Shown: positions 36,229 to 45,334, counted from the first letter of the stretch. The stretch is DNA of 64,000 bases from Nonomuraea ceibae (GCF_019396325.1 NZ_JAHKRO010000028.1:20704-84703); one strand, 5' to 3'. Numbers and translations are program-made. Notes: a model not told the origin generated them from the letters alone.

Positions 36229-37353
36229 GTGGACCACACCGCCCACGACGGCGATGACGCCGTCCACATGGCGCGCGCGATCGAGCTGGCCGCACTCGGG
36301 CACGGCCGCACCAGCCCCAACCCCGTGGTGGGATGCGTCGTGCTCGACGCCTCCGGCAGGGTGGCAGGCGAGGGGTCCCACCCGTACGCGGGCGGCCCGC
36401 ACGCCGAGGTCGTGGCGCTGCGTCAGGCGGGCGAGCGGGCCCGCGGCGGCACCGCGTACGTGACGCTGGAACCCTGCGACCACACCGGCCGGACCGGGCC
36501 GTGCAGCCTGGCGCTGCTGGACGCCGGCCTGGCCCGCGTGGTCGTCGCCGTGCCCGACCCCACCCCGCGGGCGGCCGGCGGCGCCGACCGGCTGCGCGCC
36601 GCCGGGGTCGCCGTCGAGACCGGGCTCCTCGCCGCAGAGGCCGAACGGGTCAACGCCGAGTGGCTGACCTTCGCCAGGCTCGGCCGGCCGCACGTCACCT
36701 GGAAGTACGCCGCCACCCTCGACGGGCGCTCCGCCGCCGCCGACGGCACCAGCCAGTGGATCACCTCGCCCGAGGCGCGCGCCGACGTGCACCGGATGCG
36801 CGCCCGCAGCGACGCGATCGTCGCGGGTGTCGGCACCGTGCTGGCCGACGACCCCCGCCTGACAGCCCGTCCCCCCGGCGACGGCTCGCCGGACCGGACC
36901 CCGCTGCGGGTCGTCGTCGACCCCTCCGGCCGCACCCCGCCCGGGGCGCGGGTGTTCGACGGCGAGGCGCCGACGCTCGTCGCCGTCGCCGAGGGCGTGA
37001 CCACCCCGCGGGGCGCCGCCCTGCTGCCCCTGCCCCGCCACGGCGCCGGGCTGGACCTGGCGGCGCTGCTCAAGGAACTCGCCGCGCGCGACGTCGTCAG
37101 CGTGTTCCTGGAAGGCGGGCCCACCCTGGCGGGAGCGTTCCTCGCCCAGGGCCTCGTCGACCGCGTCGTGGCGTACGTGGCGCCGGCCCTCCTCGGAGCG
37201 GGGGCCGCGGCGCTGGGCGAGGCGGGGGTGGCCACGATCGCGCGGGCGCACCGCATGAGCTTCGAGGAGATTTCCCGCATCGGGCCGGACCTGAAGATCG
37301 TCGCCCGGCCGCAGCTCGCAGGCAACAGCGCAGACAACAGCAGGGAGAAGTGA
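36229..37353 (+). CDS. ribD: Riboflavin biosynthesis deaminase/reductase RibD
   Basis: This 374-aa bifunctional enzyme deaminates and then reduces the pyrimidine intermediate from GTP. The N-terminal zinc deaminase domain shows HAEVVAL and PCDHTGRTGPC (about 60-110). The C-terminal reductase domain starts near KYAATLDGRSAAADGTSQWIT (about 165) and includes GTVLADDPRLTAR and FLEGGPTLAGAFL. I chose GTG 36229 because AGGAGG sits 6 nt upstream; ATG 36268 would cut into the N-terminal tail. It is first in the FMN-riboswitch operon. Confidence 0.95.
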   Translation: MDHTAHDGDDAVHMARAIELAALGHGRTSPNPVVGCVVLDASGRVAGEGSHPYAGGPHAEVVALRQAGERARGGTAYVTLEPCDHTGRTGPCSLALLDAGLARVVVAVPDPTPRAAGGADRLRAAGVAVETGLLAAEAERVNAEWLTFARLGRPHVTWKYAATLDGRSAAADGTSQWITSPEARADVHRMRARSDAIVAGVGTVLADDPRLTARPPGDGSPDRTPLRVVVDPSGRTPPGARVFDGEAPTLVAVAEGVTTPRGAALLPLPRHGAGLDLAALLKELAARDVVSVFLEGGPTLAGAFLAQGLVDRVVAYVAPALLGAGAAALGEAGVATIARAHRMSFEEISRIGPDLKIVARPQLAGNSADNSREK

Positions 37354-37943
37354 TGTTCACCGGAATCATCGAGGAGAAGGGCGAGGTCGTCGCCCTGGAA
37401 CGGGCCGGCGACGCCGCCAGGCTGACCGTGCGCGGCGCGCTCGTCACCTCCGACGCGCGCCACGGCGACTCCATCGCCGTCAACGGCGTCTGCCTGACGG
37501 TCGTCGACGTCAAGGACGACGTCTTCACCGTCGACGTGGTCAAGGAATCGCTCGACCGCAGCTCCCTCGGCGTCCTCACCGAGGGCTCGGCGGTCAACCT
37601 CGAACGCGCCGTCCGCGCCGACCAGCGGCTCGGCGGCCACATCGTGCAGGGCCACGTCGACGGCACCGCCGCGCTGCTGTCCAGGAGCCCCGGCGACAAC
37701 TGGGACGACCTGCGCTTCTCGCTCCCCGAGCCGCTCAGCCGCTACGTGGCAGAGAAGGGCTCGATCGCCATCGACGGAATCAGCCTCACGGTCACGACTG
37801 TTGACGACGGAAGCTTCGGCGTGAGCCTCATCCCCGCCACGCTCCGGCTGACGACCCTGGGCGAACGTCAGGTGGGCGACCTGGTGAACATCGAGGTCGA
37901 CGTGATCGCTAAGTATGTGGAAAGGCTGGTGGTCAGGCAGTGA
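37353..37943 (+). CDS. ribE: Riboflavin synthase alpha subunit
   Basis: This 196-aa trimeric enzyme dismutates two lumazines to riboflavin. It has two homologous lumazine-binding barrels: the first begins MFTGIIEEKGEV with NGVCLTVV, the second HIVQGHVDGT with DGISLTVT. The length is slightly short of 200 but complete. The ATG overlaps the ribD stop by one base (TGATG). It acts together with ribH farther along the operon. Confidence 0.96.
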   Translation: MFTGIIEEKGEVVALERAGDAARLTVRGALVTSDARHGDSIAVNGVCLTVVDVKDDVFTVDVVKESLDRSSLGVLTEGSAVNLERAVRADQRLGGHIVQGHVDGTAALLSRSPGDNWDDLRFSLPEPLSRYVAEKGSIAIDGISLTVTTVDDGSFGVSLIPATLRLTTLGERQVGDLVNIEVDVIAKYVERLVVRQ

Positions 37944-38602
37944 ACTGGGCTGAAGCCGGATTCGAGGTGTTCGGCACACACGTGCTCTGGACGGACCTGG
38001 TCGGCAACGTCGCCGCGCTGTCCACCGTCCTGCTGGCGATGCGCAGATCCATGTGGACCTGGCCGGTGCAGTTCACCGGCTCGGTGCTGCTGCTCGTCGC
38101 CTCGGTCAACGCCGGGTTCGCCGGCAACGCGCTCAAGCAGGTGCTGTTCGGCGCGCTGGCGGTCTACGGCTGGTGGGCCTGGCGGCGCGGCACCCAGGGC
38201 GGCAGGCAGCTCGCCGTCCGCCCGGCCACCGCCCGCGAGCGCGGCACGCTGGCCGGCGTCATGCTCGCCGGCACCGTCGTCGTCGGGCTGCTGTTCTTCG
38301 TCACCGGGCTGTCGTGGGGCGCGGCCAAGCCGCTGCCCGAGGGCGCGTTCCTGGTCGCCGCCGACGCCTACATCTTCGTCGGCAGCGCCGTGGCCACCTG
38401 GGCGCAGGGCAGGGCGCTGGTCGACTTCTGGATCGTCTGGGTGGCCGTCGACCTCGTCGGCGTCCCGCTGGCCTTCAGCACCGGGCTGTACGTCACGGGC
38501 GCCGTCTACGGCGTGTTCTTCGTGCTGGTGATGATCGGTTTCGTCAAATGGTTGCGTGAATACCGGCTCGCGGCCGGTCCCGAACTGGCGGTGGCGTCAT
38601 GA
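37940..38602 (+). CDS. ribM: PnuC-family transporter, probable riboflavin uptake protein RibM
   Basis: This 220-aa membrane protein has about six to seven hydrophobic segments of the PnuC type (motif WTWPVQFTGSVLLLVAS, then YGWWAWRRG and WVAVDLVGVPLAF). PnuC members move nicotinamide riboside, but those within FMN-riboswitch operons of actinobacteria (RibM/PnuX in Corynebacterium and Streptomyces) carry riboflavin. Its place between ribE and ribBA therefore suggests flavin uptake. The GTG start overlaps ribE and the stop overlaps ribBA. Confidence 0.88.
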   Translation: MNWAEAGFEVFGTHVLWTDLVGNVAALSTVLLAMRRSMWTWPVQFTGSVLLLVASVNAGFAGNALKQVLFGALAVYGWWAWRRGTQGGRQLAVRPATARERGTLAGVMLAGTVVVGLLFFVTGLSWGAAKPLPEGAFLVAADAYIFVGSAVATWAQGRALVDFWIVWVAVDLVGVPLAFSTGLYVTGAVYGVFFVLVMIGFVKWLREYRLAAGPELAVAS

Positions 38603-39816
38603 GCGAGATCAGGTTCGACCCGGTGGAGCGGGCCGTGGAGGACATCCGCGCCGGCAAGGCCGTCGTGGTCGTCGACGACGAGAACCGGGAGAACGAGGGC
38701 GACATCATCTTCGCCGCCTCCCGGGCGACCCCCGAGCTGCTGACCTTCACCATCCGTCACACCAGCGGCGTCATCTGCGTGCCGATGGAGGGCAAGGAGC
38801 TCGACCGGCTCGGCCTGCCCCTCATGGTGTTCCAGAACCGCGAACGGCTGCGGACCGCGTACACGATCAGCGTCGACGCCCGCGACGGAGTCACCACCGG
38901 CATCTCCGCCGCCGACCGCGCCCGCACCATCCGCACCCTGGCCGACTCCGCGACCGAGCCGAACGAGCTGGTCAGGCCCGGCCACATCTTCCCGCTGCGC
39001 TACCACGAGGGCGGCGTGCTGGCCCGGCGCGGCCACACCGAGGCGGCCGTCGACCTGGCCAGGCTCGCCGGGCTCAGCCCCGCCGGCGTGCTGGCCGAGG
39101 TCGTCAACGACGACGGCACCATGGCCAGGCTGCCCGAGCTGCGCGTCTTCGCCGACGAGCACGACCTGGCGCTCATCTCCATCGAGCAGCTCGTCGACCA
39201 CCGCCGCCGCACCGAGAGCATGGTCACCCGGGTCGCCGAGACGAGCCTGCCCAACACGTACGGGCTGTGGAAGGCGTACGGCTACGCCAGCGCGCTCGAC
39301 GGCGGCGAGCACGTCGCGCTCGTGCTCGGCGACCTCGGCGACGGCGAGAACGTGCTGGTGCGCGCCCACTCCGAATGCCTGACCGGCGACGTGTTCGGCT
39401 CGCTGCGCTGCGACTGCGGCGTGCAGCTCGGCAACGCCATGTCGGCCGTCGCCGAGGAGGGCGCCGGGGTGATCGTCTACCTGCGCGGCCACGAGGGGCG
39501 CGGCATCGGCCTGCTGGCCAAGCTCAAGGCCTACAGCCTCCAGGACGGCGGCGTCGACACCGTGGACGCCAACGTCGAGCTGGGGCTGCCGGTCGACGCG
39601 CGCGAGTTCTCCAACGCCGCCCAGATCCTCGCCGACCTCGGCGTGAAATCGGTACGGCTGCTCACCAACAACCCGGCCAAGCTGCGCGGCATGGACGGCT
39701 ACGGCATCAAGGTGCTGGGCCGCGAGCCGATGCCGGTGGCCATGAACCCCCACAACGAGCGCTACCTGACGGCCAAGCGCGACAGGCTCGGCCACGACAT
39801 CTCGGAGGCGTCATGA
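38599..39816 (+). CDS. ribBA: RibBA: DHBP synthase / GTP cyclohydrolase II
   Basis: This 405-aa bifunctional protein supplies both branches of riboflavin synthesis. The N-terminal 3,4-dihydroxy-2-butanone 4-phosphate synthase domain (about 1-200) has DDENRENEGDIIFAA and TSGVICVPM. The C-terminal GTP cyclohydrolase II domain has the zinc cysteines in HSECLTGDVFGSLRCDCG and the catalytic LRGHEGRGIGL and TNNPAKLRGM regions. All key residues appear intact in both halves. ATG 38599 overlaps the ribM stop. Confidence 0.96.
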   Translation: MSEIRFDPVERAVEDIRAGKAVVVVDDENRENEGDIIFAASRATPELLTFTIRHTSGVICVPMEGKELDRLGLPLMVFQNRERLRTAYTISVDARDGVTTGISAADRARTIRTLADSATEPNELVRPGHIFPLRYHEGGVLARRGHTEAAVDLARLAGLSPAGVLAEVVNDDGTMARLPELRVFADEHDLALISIEQLVDHRRRTESMVTRVAETSLPNTYGLWKAYGYASALDGGEHVALVLGDLGDGENVLVRAHSECLTGDVFGSLRCDCGVQLGNAMSAVAEEGAGVIVYLRGHEGRGIGLLAKLKAYSLQDGGVDTVDANVELGLPVDAREFSNAAQILADLGVKSVRLLTNNPAKLRGMDGYGIKVLGREPMPVAMNPHNERYLTAKRDRLGHDISEAS

Positions 39817-40283
39817 GCGGCGATGGACGGCCGGCGGCAGGGGCCGCGCCCGACGCGGCGGGGCTGACCGTCGGCGTGGTGGCGGCGAGCTGGCATGCCA
39901 AGATCACCGACCAGCTCGTGGCCAGGGCGGTCCAGGCGTGCGACGACTCCGGCGCCACCGCCACCGTCGTGCGCGTGCCCGGCTCGCTGGAGATCCCCGT
40001 GGTCGCCCAGGCGCTGGCCCGCCGCTGCGACGCCGTCGTGGCGCTCGGCGCGGTCATCCGGGGCGAGACGGCCCACTTCGAGTACGTCTGCGACTCGGTC
40101 ACGGCAGGGCTGACCCGGATCTCGCTCGACGAGCGGACCCCCGTCGGCAACGGCGTGCTCACCTGCGAGACGCTCGACCAGGCGCTGGACCGGTCCGGGC
40201 TGCCCGGCAGCAAGGAGGACAAGGGGTACGAGTCGGCGATCGCCGCGCTGGAGACCGCACTCCTCCTGAGGGACCTGCACTGA
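39813..40283 (+). CDS. ribH: 6,7-dimethyl-8-ribityllumazine synthase
   Basis: This 156-aa enzyme forms lumazine from the RibBA and RibD products and usually assembles as a pentamer or icosahedral shell. Motifs are VVAASWHAKITDQLV (substrate pocket), VPGSLEIPVVAQAL and GAVIRGETAHFEYVC with the catalytic His. LTCETLDQALDR follows. The ATG overlaps the ribBA stop (ATGA). It is the last riboflavin gene; the next gene has its own -10 box. Confidence 0.96.
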   Translation: MSGDGRPAAGAAPDAAGLTVGVVAASWHAKITDQLVARAVQACDDSGATATVVRVPGSLEIPVVAQALARRCDAVVALGAVIRGETAHFEYVCDSVTAGLTRISLDERTPVGNGVLTCETLDQALDRSGLPGSKEDKGYESAIAALETALLLRDLH

Positions 40284-40290
40284 CCTGAGG

Positions 40291-40296
40291 TAGGTT
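40291..40296 (+). promoter_or_regulatory. -10 box, predicted leaderless start
   Basis: TAGGTT ends 6 nt before the GTG at 40303; no ribosome binding site is present. Confidence 0.45.
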
Positions 40297-40302
40297 TCCC
40301 TC

Positions 40303-40755
40303 GTGTCTGAGCCCGTGCCGCCTCCGCCCCTGCCCGTCACCTGGCGTCCCCGCCGGGGCAGGATCGTCGCCTACGGATTCGCCACGCTCGTCGTGATCGG
40401 GGCGGTCGTCATGGCGATCCTCATCGCCGATCCGTTCAAGCTGCCCGACCGGATCGCGATCGTGCTGTTCGGGTGCGCGGTGGCGTTCGTCCTCCACCTG
40501 CTGGGCCGGGTGCGGGTGGAGGCCGACGACGAGGGCGTCACGCTGGTCAACGCGGTGCGCTCGCACCGCTACACCTGGCCCGAGGTGATCGACGTGACGC
40601 TGCTGCCCGGCGAGCCCTGGCCAAGGGTCGACTTCTCCGACGGGCGCACGATCGGCGCCATGGGCATCCAGGGCTCGGAGAAGGCGATGGCCCGCCGCGC
40701 CACCGCCGAGCTCGCCGCGCTCATCCACGAGCGCGGCGAGGCGCGCGAGGACTGA
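40303..40755 (+). CDS. PH-domain membrane protein
   Basis: This 150-aa protein has two adjoining transmembrane helices (about residues 20-65: IVAYGFATLVVIGAVVMAILI and IAIVLFGCAVAFVLHLLG). A bacterial PH-like domain follows, with VRVEADDEGVTLVNAVRSHRYTWPEVIDVTL and a DGRTIGAMGIQG strand. This is the layout of the PF10756-type PH proteins found widely in actinobacteria, of unknown function. It probably has its own leaderless transcript. A -10 box and the AAA+ gene follow directly. Confidence 0.8.
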   Translation: MSEPVPPPPLPVTWRPRRGRIVAYGFATLVVIGAVVMAILIADPFKLPDRIAIVLFGCAVAFVLHLLGRVRVEADDEGVTLVNAVRSHRYTWPEVIDVTLLPGEPWPRVDFSDGRTIGAMGIQGSEKAMARRATAELAALIHERGEARED

Positions 40756-40761
40756 TCGGCG

Positions 40762-40767
40762 TAGCCT
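40762..40767 (+). promoter_or_regulatory. -10 box, predicted leaderless start of the cox-type operon
   Basis: TAGCCT ends 6 nt before the GTG at 40774, suggesting a separate leaderless mRNA for the AAA+/VWA/XdhC genes. Confidence 0.45.
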
Positions 40768-40773
40768 GAAGGC

Positions 40774-41664
40774 GTGCTGCGCCGGACTATCAGGCCCCTG
40801 GACCTCACGTCGCCGGACGAGCTCGCCGCGCTGCTCGACCGGCACGACTACCTGGCCGACGACGGCCTGGCCACCGCCGCGTTCCTGGCGCTGCGGATGC
40901 GCCGGCCGCTGTTCCTGGAGGGCGAGGCCGGGGTCGGCAAGACCGAGCTGGCCAAGACCCTGGCCGCGCTGCTCGACGCGCCGCTGATCCGGCTGCAGTG
41001 CTACGAGGGGCTCGACGCCTCCCAGGCGCTCTACGACTGGGACTTCGCCCGCCAGCTCCTGCACCTCAAGACCGCCGAGGCGGCCGGCGTGGCCGACGCC
41101 GCCCGGCTCGAAGGGGAGATCTACGACCGGCGCTTCCTCATCGCCCGGCCGCTGCTGAAGGCGCTGGAGACGCAGCCGAGCGTGCTGCTGGTCGACGAGA
41201 TCGACCGGGCCGACGACGAGTTCGAGGCGTTCCTGCTGGAGGTGCTGTCCGACTTCACCATCTCCATCCCCGAGCTGGGCACCGTCAGGGCCGCCAGCCC
41301 GCCCGTCGTCGTGGTCACCTCCAACCGCACCCGCGAGGTCCACGACGCGCTCAAGCGCCGCTGCCTCTACCACTGGCTGGAGCATCCCGGCTTCGACCGG
41401 GAGGTGGCGATCCTGCTGCGCCGGCTGCCCGGCTGCACCGAGACGCTGGCCGCCCAGGTGGCCCGCGCCGCCCGGCGGCTGCGCGAGGCCGGCCTGGTCA
41501 AGCCGCCCGGCGTGGCCGAGACGCTCGACTGGACCGAGGCGCTGCTCACGCTCGGCGCCCGCGAGCTCGACCCGGGCCGCGCCGCCGCCACGCTCGGCGC
41601 GGCGCTGAAATACCGCGAGGACGTCGAGCGCGTCCTGGGCGAGGGGCTGCTCGCCCATGAATGA
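40774..41664 (+). CDS. MoxR-type AAA+ ATPase (CoxD-like)
   Basis: This 296-aa chaperone-like ATPase has Walker A EGEAGVGKTEL (about residues 49-59), Walker B VLLVDEIDRAD and sensor 1 VVVVTSNRTREVHDALKRR. With the VWA gene that overlaps it by 8 nt, it matches the CoxD/CoxE pair that inserts the sulfido ligand and copper at the active site of molybdenum CO dehydrogenases. General MoxR-VWA pairs also act on other enzymes, so the target is inferred from the XdhC and nucleotidyltransferase genes that follow. It lies in the cytoplasm. Confidence 0.87.
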   Translation: MLRRTIRPLDLTSPDELAALLDRHDYLADDGLATAAFLALRMRRPLFLEGEAGVGKTELAKTLAALLDAPLIRLQCYEGLDASQALYDWDFARQLLHLKTAEAAGVADAARLEGEIYDRRFLIARPLLKALETQPSVLLVDEIDRADDEFEAFLLEVLSDFTISIPELGTVRAASPPVVVVTSNRTREVHDALKRRCLYHWLEHPGFDREVAILLRRLPGCTETLAAQVARAARRLREAGLVKPPGVAETLDWTEALLTLGARELDPGRAAATLGAALKYREDVERVLGEGLLAHE

Positions 41665-42724
41665 CCTGGCGGCCACCGTCACGGCCTTCGCCCGCACGCT
41701 GCGGGCCGCCGGCGTGGCCGCCGACCAGGAGCGGGCCCAGGCCATGCTGCGCGCCCTGGACCATCTCGACCTGACCTCGCCCGGCGACGTCTACTGGGCC
41801 GGGCGGCTGACGCTCTGCGCCGGACCCGACGACCTGCCCCGCTACGACCGGTGCTTCGCCGCGTTCTTCGGCGGCGTTCGGGCCGAGCTCGGCCGGGCCG
41901 CGACCACCTCCGTCACCCGCCACACCGCCGCCGAGGACGGCGGGCGCCGGGGCGAAGGGGAGGCCGCGCCCGCCACCGCCAGCCGGGCCGAGATCCTGCG
42001 CCACCGCGACGTGGCCCGCCTCACCGAGGCCGAGCGCGCCGAGGTGCACCGGCTGCTCGCCCTGCTCAGCGGCCGCCGCCCGGTCCGCCGCTCGCGCCGC
42101 CACGAGAGCGCCCGGCGCGGCGGCCTCGACCGGCGGCGCACCGTGCGCGAGGCGCTGAGGACGGGCGAGCCCGCCCGGCTGCTGCGGCGCAGGCACACCG
42201 TCAGGCAGCGCCGGGTGGTGCTGTTCGTGGACGTCAGCGGCTCCATGAGCCCCTACGCCGAGACGCTGCTGCGCTTCGCCCACGCCCTGGTCAGGACCGG
42301 GCCGCGGGCCACCGCCGTCTACTCCATCGGCACCCGGCTCACCTGCGTCACCGCCGAGCTGCGCCACCGCGATCCCGGCACGGCGCTCGACGCGGTGTCG
42401 CGGGCCATCCCCGACTGGAGCGGCGGCACCCGGCTGGGGGAGGAGCTGCGCGAGTTCCTGACCCGGCGCAGCGCCCGCGGGTCGATCGTGGTCATCGCCT
42501 CCGACGGGTGGGAGCGCGGCGACCCGGCCCTGCTGGGCGCCCAGATGGCCCGGCTGTCCCGCCAGGCCCACCGGGTGATCTGGGTCAACCCGCACAAAGG
42601 GTACGAGGACTATCAGCCGCTGACCGGAGGCATGCGGGCCGCCCTGCCGTACCTGGACGACCTGGTGGCCGGGCACAGCCTGGCCGCCTACGAGGCACTC
42701 AGCGAAAGGCTCGCCCATGCGTGA
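41657..42724 (+). CDS. VWA-domain protein (CoxE-like)
   Basis: This 355-aa protein has a basic, Arg-rich middle (about 145-190) and a C-terminal von Willebrand A domain. The metal site motif is LFVDVSGSMSPYAETLL (DxSxS, about 190-207) and later residues include VVIASDGWERGDP. This is the CoxE layout. It pairs with the AAA+ protein upstream and the XdhC-like protein downstream (8-nt overlaps on both sides), consistent with a maturation complex for a molybdenum hydroxylase. Confidence 0.87.
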   Translation: MNDLAATVTAFARTLRAAGVAADQERAQAMLRALDHLDLTSPGDVYWAGRLTLCAGPDDLPRYDRCFAAFFGGVRAELGRAATTSVTRHTAAEDGGRRGEGEAAPATASRAEILRHRDVARLTEAERAEVHRLLALLSGRRPVRRSRRHESARRGGLDRRRTVREALRTGEPARLLRRRHTVRQRRVVLFVDVSGSMSPYAETLLRFAHALVRTGPRATAVYSIGTRLTCVTAELRHRDPGTALDAVSRAIPDWSGGTRLGEELREFLTRRSARGSIVVIASDGWERGDPALLGAQMARLSRQAHRVIWVNPHKGYEDYQPLTGGMRAALPYLDDLVAGHSLAAYEALSERLAHA

Positions 42725-43823
42725 CGTGCTGCCGGAGATCATGCGCTGGTGGGAATCGGGGCTGCGGTTCGGGCTCGCGACGGTCGTGAGCACGTTCAGC
42801 AGCGCGCCCCGGCCGCCCGGGGCCGCCATGGCGGTGCGCGGCGACGAGGTGGTCGGCAGCGTCTCCGGCGGCTGCGTCGAGGGCGCGGTCTTCGAGCTCG
42901 CCGCCGAGATCGACACCCCCGTCCTGCAGAGGTACGGGGTCAGCGACGACGACGCGTTCGCCGTCGGGCTCACCTGCGGCGGCATCATCGACGTCCTCGT
43001 CGAGCCGATCTCCCTGGAGACCTTCCCCGAGCTGGGGGAGGTCGCCGCGTCCGTCGCCGCGCACGAGCCCGTGGCCGTCGCCACCGTCGTGGCGGGCCCC
43101 GGCCGCATCGGCGCCCGCCGCGTCGTCTGGCCGGACCGCTCGGCCGGCACGCTCGGGCCGCGCCGGCTCGACGAGGCCGTGGACGACGACGCCCGCGGCA
43201 TGCTCGCCCAGGGCCTGACCGCCATCCGCCACTACGGCGGCGAGGGGGAGCGGCGGCTGGACGACCTGTCGGTGTTCGTGCACGCCTTCGCGCCGCCGCC
43301 GCGGATGCTGGTGTTCGGCGCGATCGACTTCGCCGCGGCCGTCGCCCGGGTCGGCAAGTTCCTCGGCTACCACGTCACCGTCTGTGACGCCCGGCCCGTC
43401 TTCGCCACCCCCAAGCGCTTCCCGGAGGCCGACGAGGTCGTGGTCAGGTGGCCGCACGACTACCTCGCCTCCGTCGCGGTGGACGAGCGCACGGTCGTCT
43501 GCGTGCTCACCCACGACCCCAAGTTCGACGTGCCGCTGCTGGAGGTGGCGCTGCGCACGGAGGCGGGCTACGTGGGCGCGATGGGCTCGCGCCGCACCCA
43601 CGAGGACCGGCTGGCGCGGCTGCGCGAGGCCGGGCTGACCGAGGCCGAGCTGGCCCGGCTGCGCTCGCCCATCGGCCTCGACCTGGGCGCCCGCACCCCG
43701 GAGGAGACCGCCGTGTCGATCGCCGCCGAGCTCATCCAGCTCCGCTGGGGCGGCTCCGGCAGGCCGCTCACCCACACCGAGGGCCGCATCCACCACGAGA
43801 CCACTCCCGGCGGGGCGTCATGA
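42717..43823 (+). CDS. XdhC/CoxF-family molybdenum-cofactor maturation protein
   Basis: This 368-aa protein has the N-terminal XdhC_CoxI domain (GLATVVSTFSSAPRPPGAAMAV, SGGCVEGAVFELA and LTCGGIIDVLVEP with the conserved Cys) and a C-terminal Rossmann XdhC_C domain (FGAIDFAAAVARVGKFLGYHVTVCDARP, GYVGAMGSRRTHEDRLARL). Members bind molybdenum cofactor and promote its sulfuration before insertion into xanthine or CO dehydrogenase. The stop overlaps the next gene (ATGA). No dehydrogenase subunit gene is nearby. Confidence 0.9.
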   Translation: MRDVLPEIMRWWESGLRFGLATVVSTFSSAPRPPGAAMAVRGDEVVGSVSGGCVEGAVFELAAEIDTPVLQRYGVSDDDAFAVGLTCGGIIDVLVEPISLETFPELGEVAASVAAHEPVAVATVVAGPGRIGARRVVWPDRSAGTLGPRRLDEAVDDDARGMLAQGLTAIRHYGGEGERRLDDLSVFVHAFAPPPRMLVFGAIDFAAAVARVGKFLGYHVTVCDARPVFATPKRFPEADEVVVRWPHDYLASVAVDERTVVCVLTHDPKFDVPLLEVALRTEAGYVGAMGSRRTHEDRLARLREAGLTEAELARLRSPIGLDLGARTPEETAVSIAAELIQLRWGGSGRPLTHTEGRIHHETTPGGAS

Positions 43824-44380
43824 CGTACACGAAGGTGGCCGGGCTGCTGCTCGCGGCCGGGCAGGGGGCGCGGCTGGGCCGGCCCAAGGCGCTGCTGGAG
43901 CACGCCGGCGAGCGGCTGGTCGACCGGGGCGTCCGGCTGCTGGAGGAGGGCGGCTGCCACCCGGTCGTCGTCGTGCTCGGCGCCGCCACGGTGCAGGTGC
44001 GCCGGGCCGTCACCGTGCGCAACCCCGGCTGGGCGAGCGGCATGGGCTCCTCGCTGCGCACCGGCCTGGCCGCGCTGCCCGAGGAGGCGGAGGCGGTGGT
44101 GGTCGCGCTGGTCGACCAGCCGTTCGTGCGGCCGGAGGCGGTGCGCGCGCTCATCGCCTCGGGCGCGCCCGTCGCGGTCGCCACCTACGACGGCCGCCGC
44201 CGCAACCCGGTGCTGATCGCCCGCCCGCACTTCGCCGGGGTGGCCGCGCTGGCCCGGGGCGACGTGGGCGCCAGGCCCTTCCTGAAGGCCCACCCCGAGC
44301 TGGTCGCCGAGGTGCCCTGCCCCGGCGACCCGGCCGACATCGACACGCCTGAGGACCTGCGGCTACTGCAGGCGGAGTGA
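43820..44380 (+). CDS. MobA/MocA-like nucleotidyltransferase
   Basis: This 186-aa protein has the NTP-transferase signature LLLAAGQGARLGRPKALLEH at the N-terminus, the metal motif VALVDQPFV and the acceptor region RRNPVLIARPHF. It resembles MocA-type CTP:molybdopterin cytidylyltransferases, which form the MCD cofactor used by CO and xanthine dehydrogenases. This strengthens the molybdenum hydroxylase reading of the operon. Its 3' end overlaps the convergent gene by 18 nt. Confidence 0.87.
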   Translation: MTYTKVAGLLLAAGQGARLGRPKALLEHAGERLVDRGVRLLEEGGCHPVVVVLGAATVQVRRAVTVRNPGWASGMGSSLRTGLAALPEEAEAVVVALVDQPFVRPEAVRALIASGAPVAVATYDGRRRNPVLIARPHFAGVAALARGDVGARPFLKAHPELVAEVPCPGDPADIDTPEDLRLLQAE

Positions 44381-45253
44381 GGCGATCGCGGCCCGGTGGT
44401 CGCTGCCCGTCGCCGGGGCCACGCCCGCCTTCGTCGCCGTCATGCCGCGGAACAGGATGTGGTCGGGCCTGGTGATGGGGAACTCGGCGGGCCAGGTGAA
44501 GCCGAACCCGTCGCCGGCCACCTCCTGCGCGTCGGTCAGCGGCGGCGTCAGGCCGCGCATGCCCCGGTCGGTGGTGGCCGTGTTGAGGTCGCCCAGCAGC
44601 AGGATCCGCTCGCTGCGGTCGGCGTCGATGAGCTTGCGCGCCTGGGCCAGCGAGGCGTCGCGCGAGGCCGTGTGGCCCGGCCTGGCCGAGGCCAGGTGCA
44701 TCACGTAGACGGTGACCTTCCCCTTCGGCGTCGACACCACCGCACGCAGCGCGCGGGGCCAGCCCATGCCCACGTCCAGCGGGCGCTTCTCGGTGATCGG
44801 GTAGCGGCTCCACAGGCCGACCGTGCTGACCGGGTAGCGGTGCTTGAACATCTTGTTGAGCTGCTTGGCCGCCGGGCCGCCCGGCGTGAGCTCCTGGGCG
44901 GCCAGCAGGTCGAGGCCGTCGGCGACGGCCCGCACCGCCTCGCCCGAGGCGTCGTTGCGCACGCCCACGTTGACGGTGCCGACGGCCAGGTCGCTCGGCC
45001 CGCCCGGCGGCGTGCGCACCAGCGTCGAGCCGAACATCGCCGCCCACACCACGCCCGGCACCAGGGCCGCCGCCGTCGCCACCCCCGACCGGGCCACCAG
45101 GGCGGCCAGCAGCAGCACGGGCACGGCCAGCCCGATCCACGGCAGCACGCTCTCCATCACGGGGGTGAACCCGCCCAGCACGGGGATCAACCGGTGTCCT
45201 GCCAGAGCCGCGGCGACCACGACCGACACGACGACGACGCCGTTCCTCAACAT
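44363..45253 (-). CDS. Membrane-anchored endonuclease/exonuclease/phosphatase-family protein
   Basis: This 296-aa protein has about three N-terminal membrane helices (residues 3-85) and a C-terminal EEP domain facing outside the cytoplasm: GTVNVGVRN, DLLAAQELTP (metal Glu), MHLAS, LLLGDLNTATTD and the final SDHRAA His. These are the catalytic elements of DNase I/phosphatase enzymes; the substrate is unknown. The ATG at 45253 has only a weak ribosome binding site (GGTCAG). An apparent open frame extends upstream but is antisense to the next gene. Confidence 0.85.
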   Translation of the reverse strand: MLRNGVVVVSVVVAAALAGHRLIPVLGGFTPVMESVLPWIGLAVPVLLLAALVARSGVATAAALVPGVVWAAMFGSTLVRTPPGGPSDLAVGTVNVGVRNDASGEAVRAVADGLDLLAAQELTPGGPAAKQLNKMFKHRYPVSTVGLWSRYPITEKRPLDVGMGWPRALRAVVSTPKGKVTVYVMHLASARPGHTASRDASLAQARKLIDADRSERILLLGDLNTATTDRGMRGLTPPLTDAQEVAGDGFGFTWPAEFPITRPDHILFRGMTATKAGVAPATGSDHRAAIASLRLQ

Positions 45254-45334
45254 TCTGACCAAGCTAGCGGCTCGCCGCTGCGATAGCCTTTCGCCATCGC
45301 AACGGAACATCATTCGGTAGGTGGGGAGTCGGGC

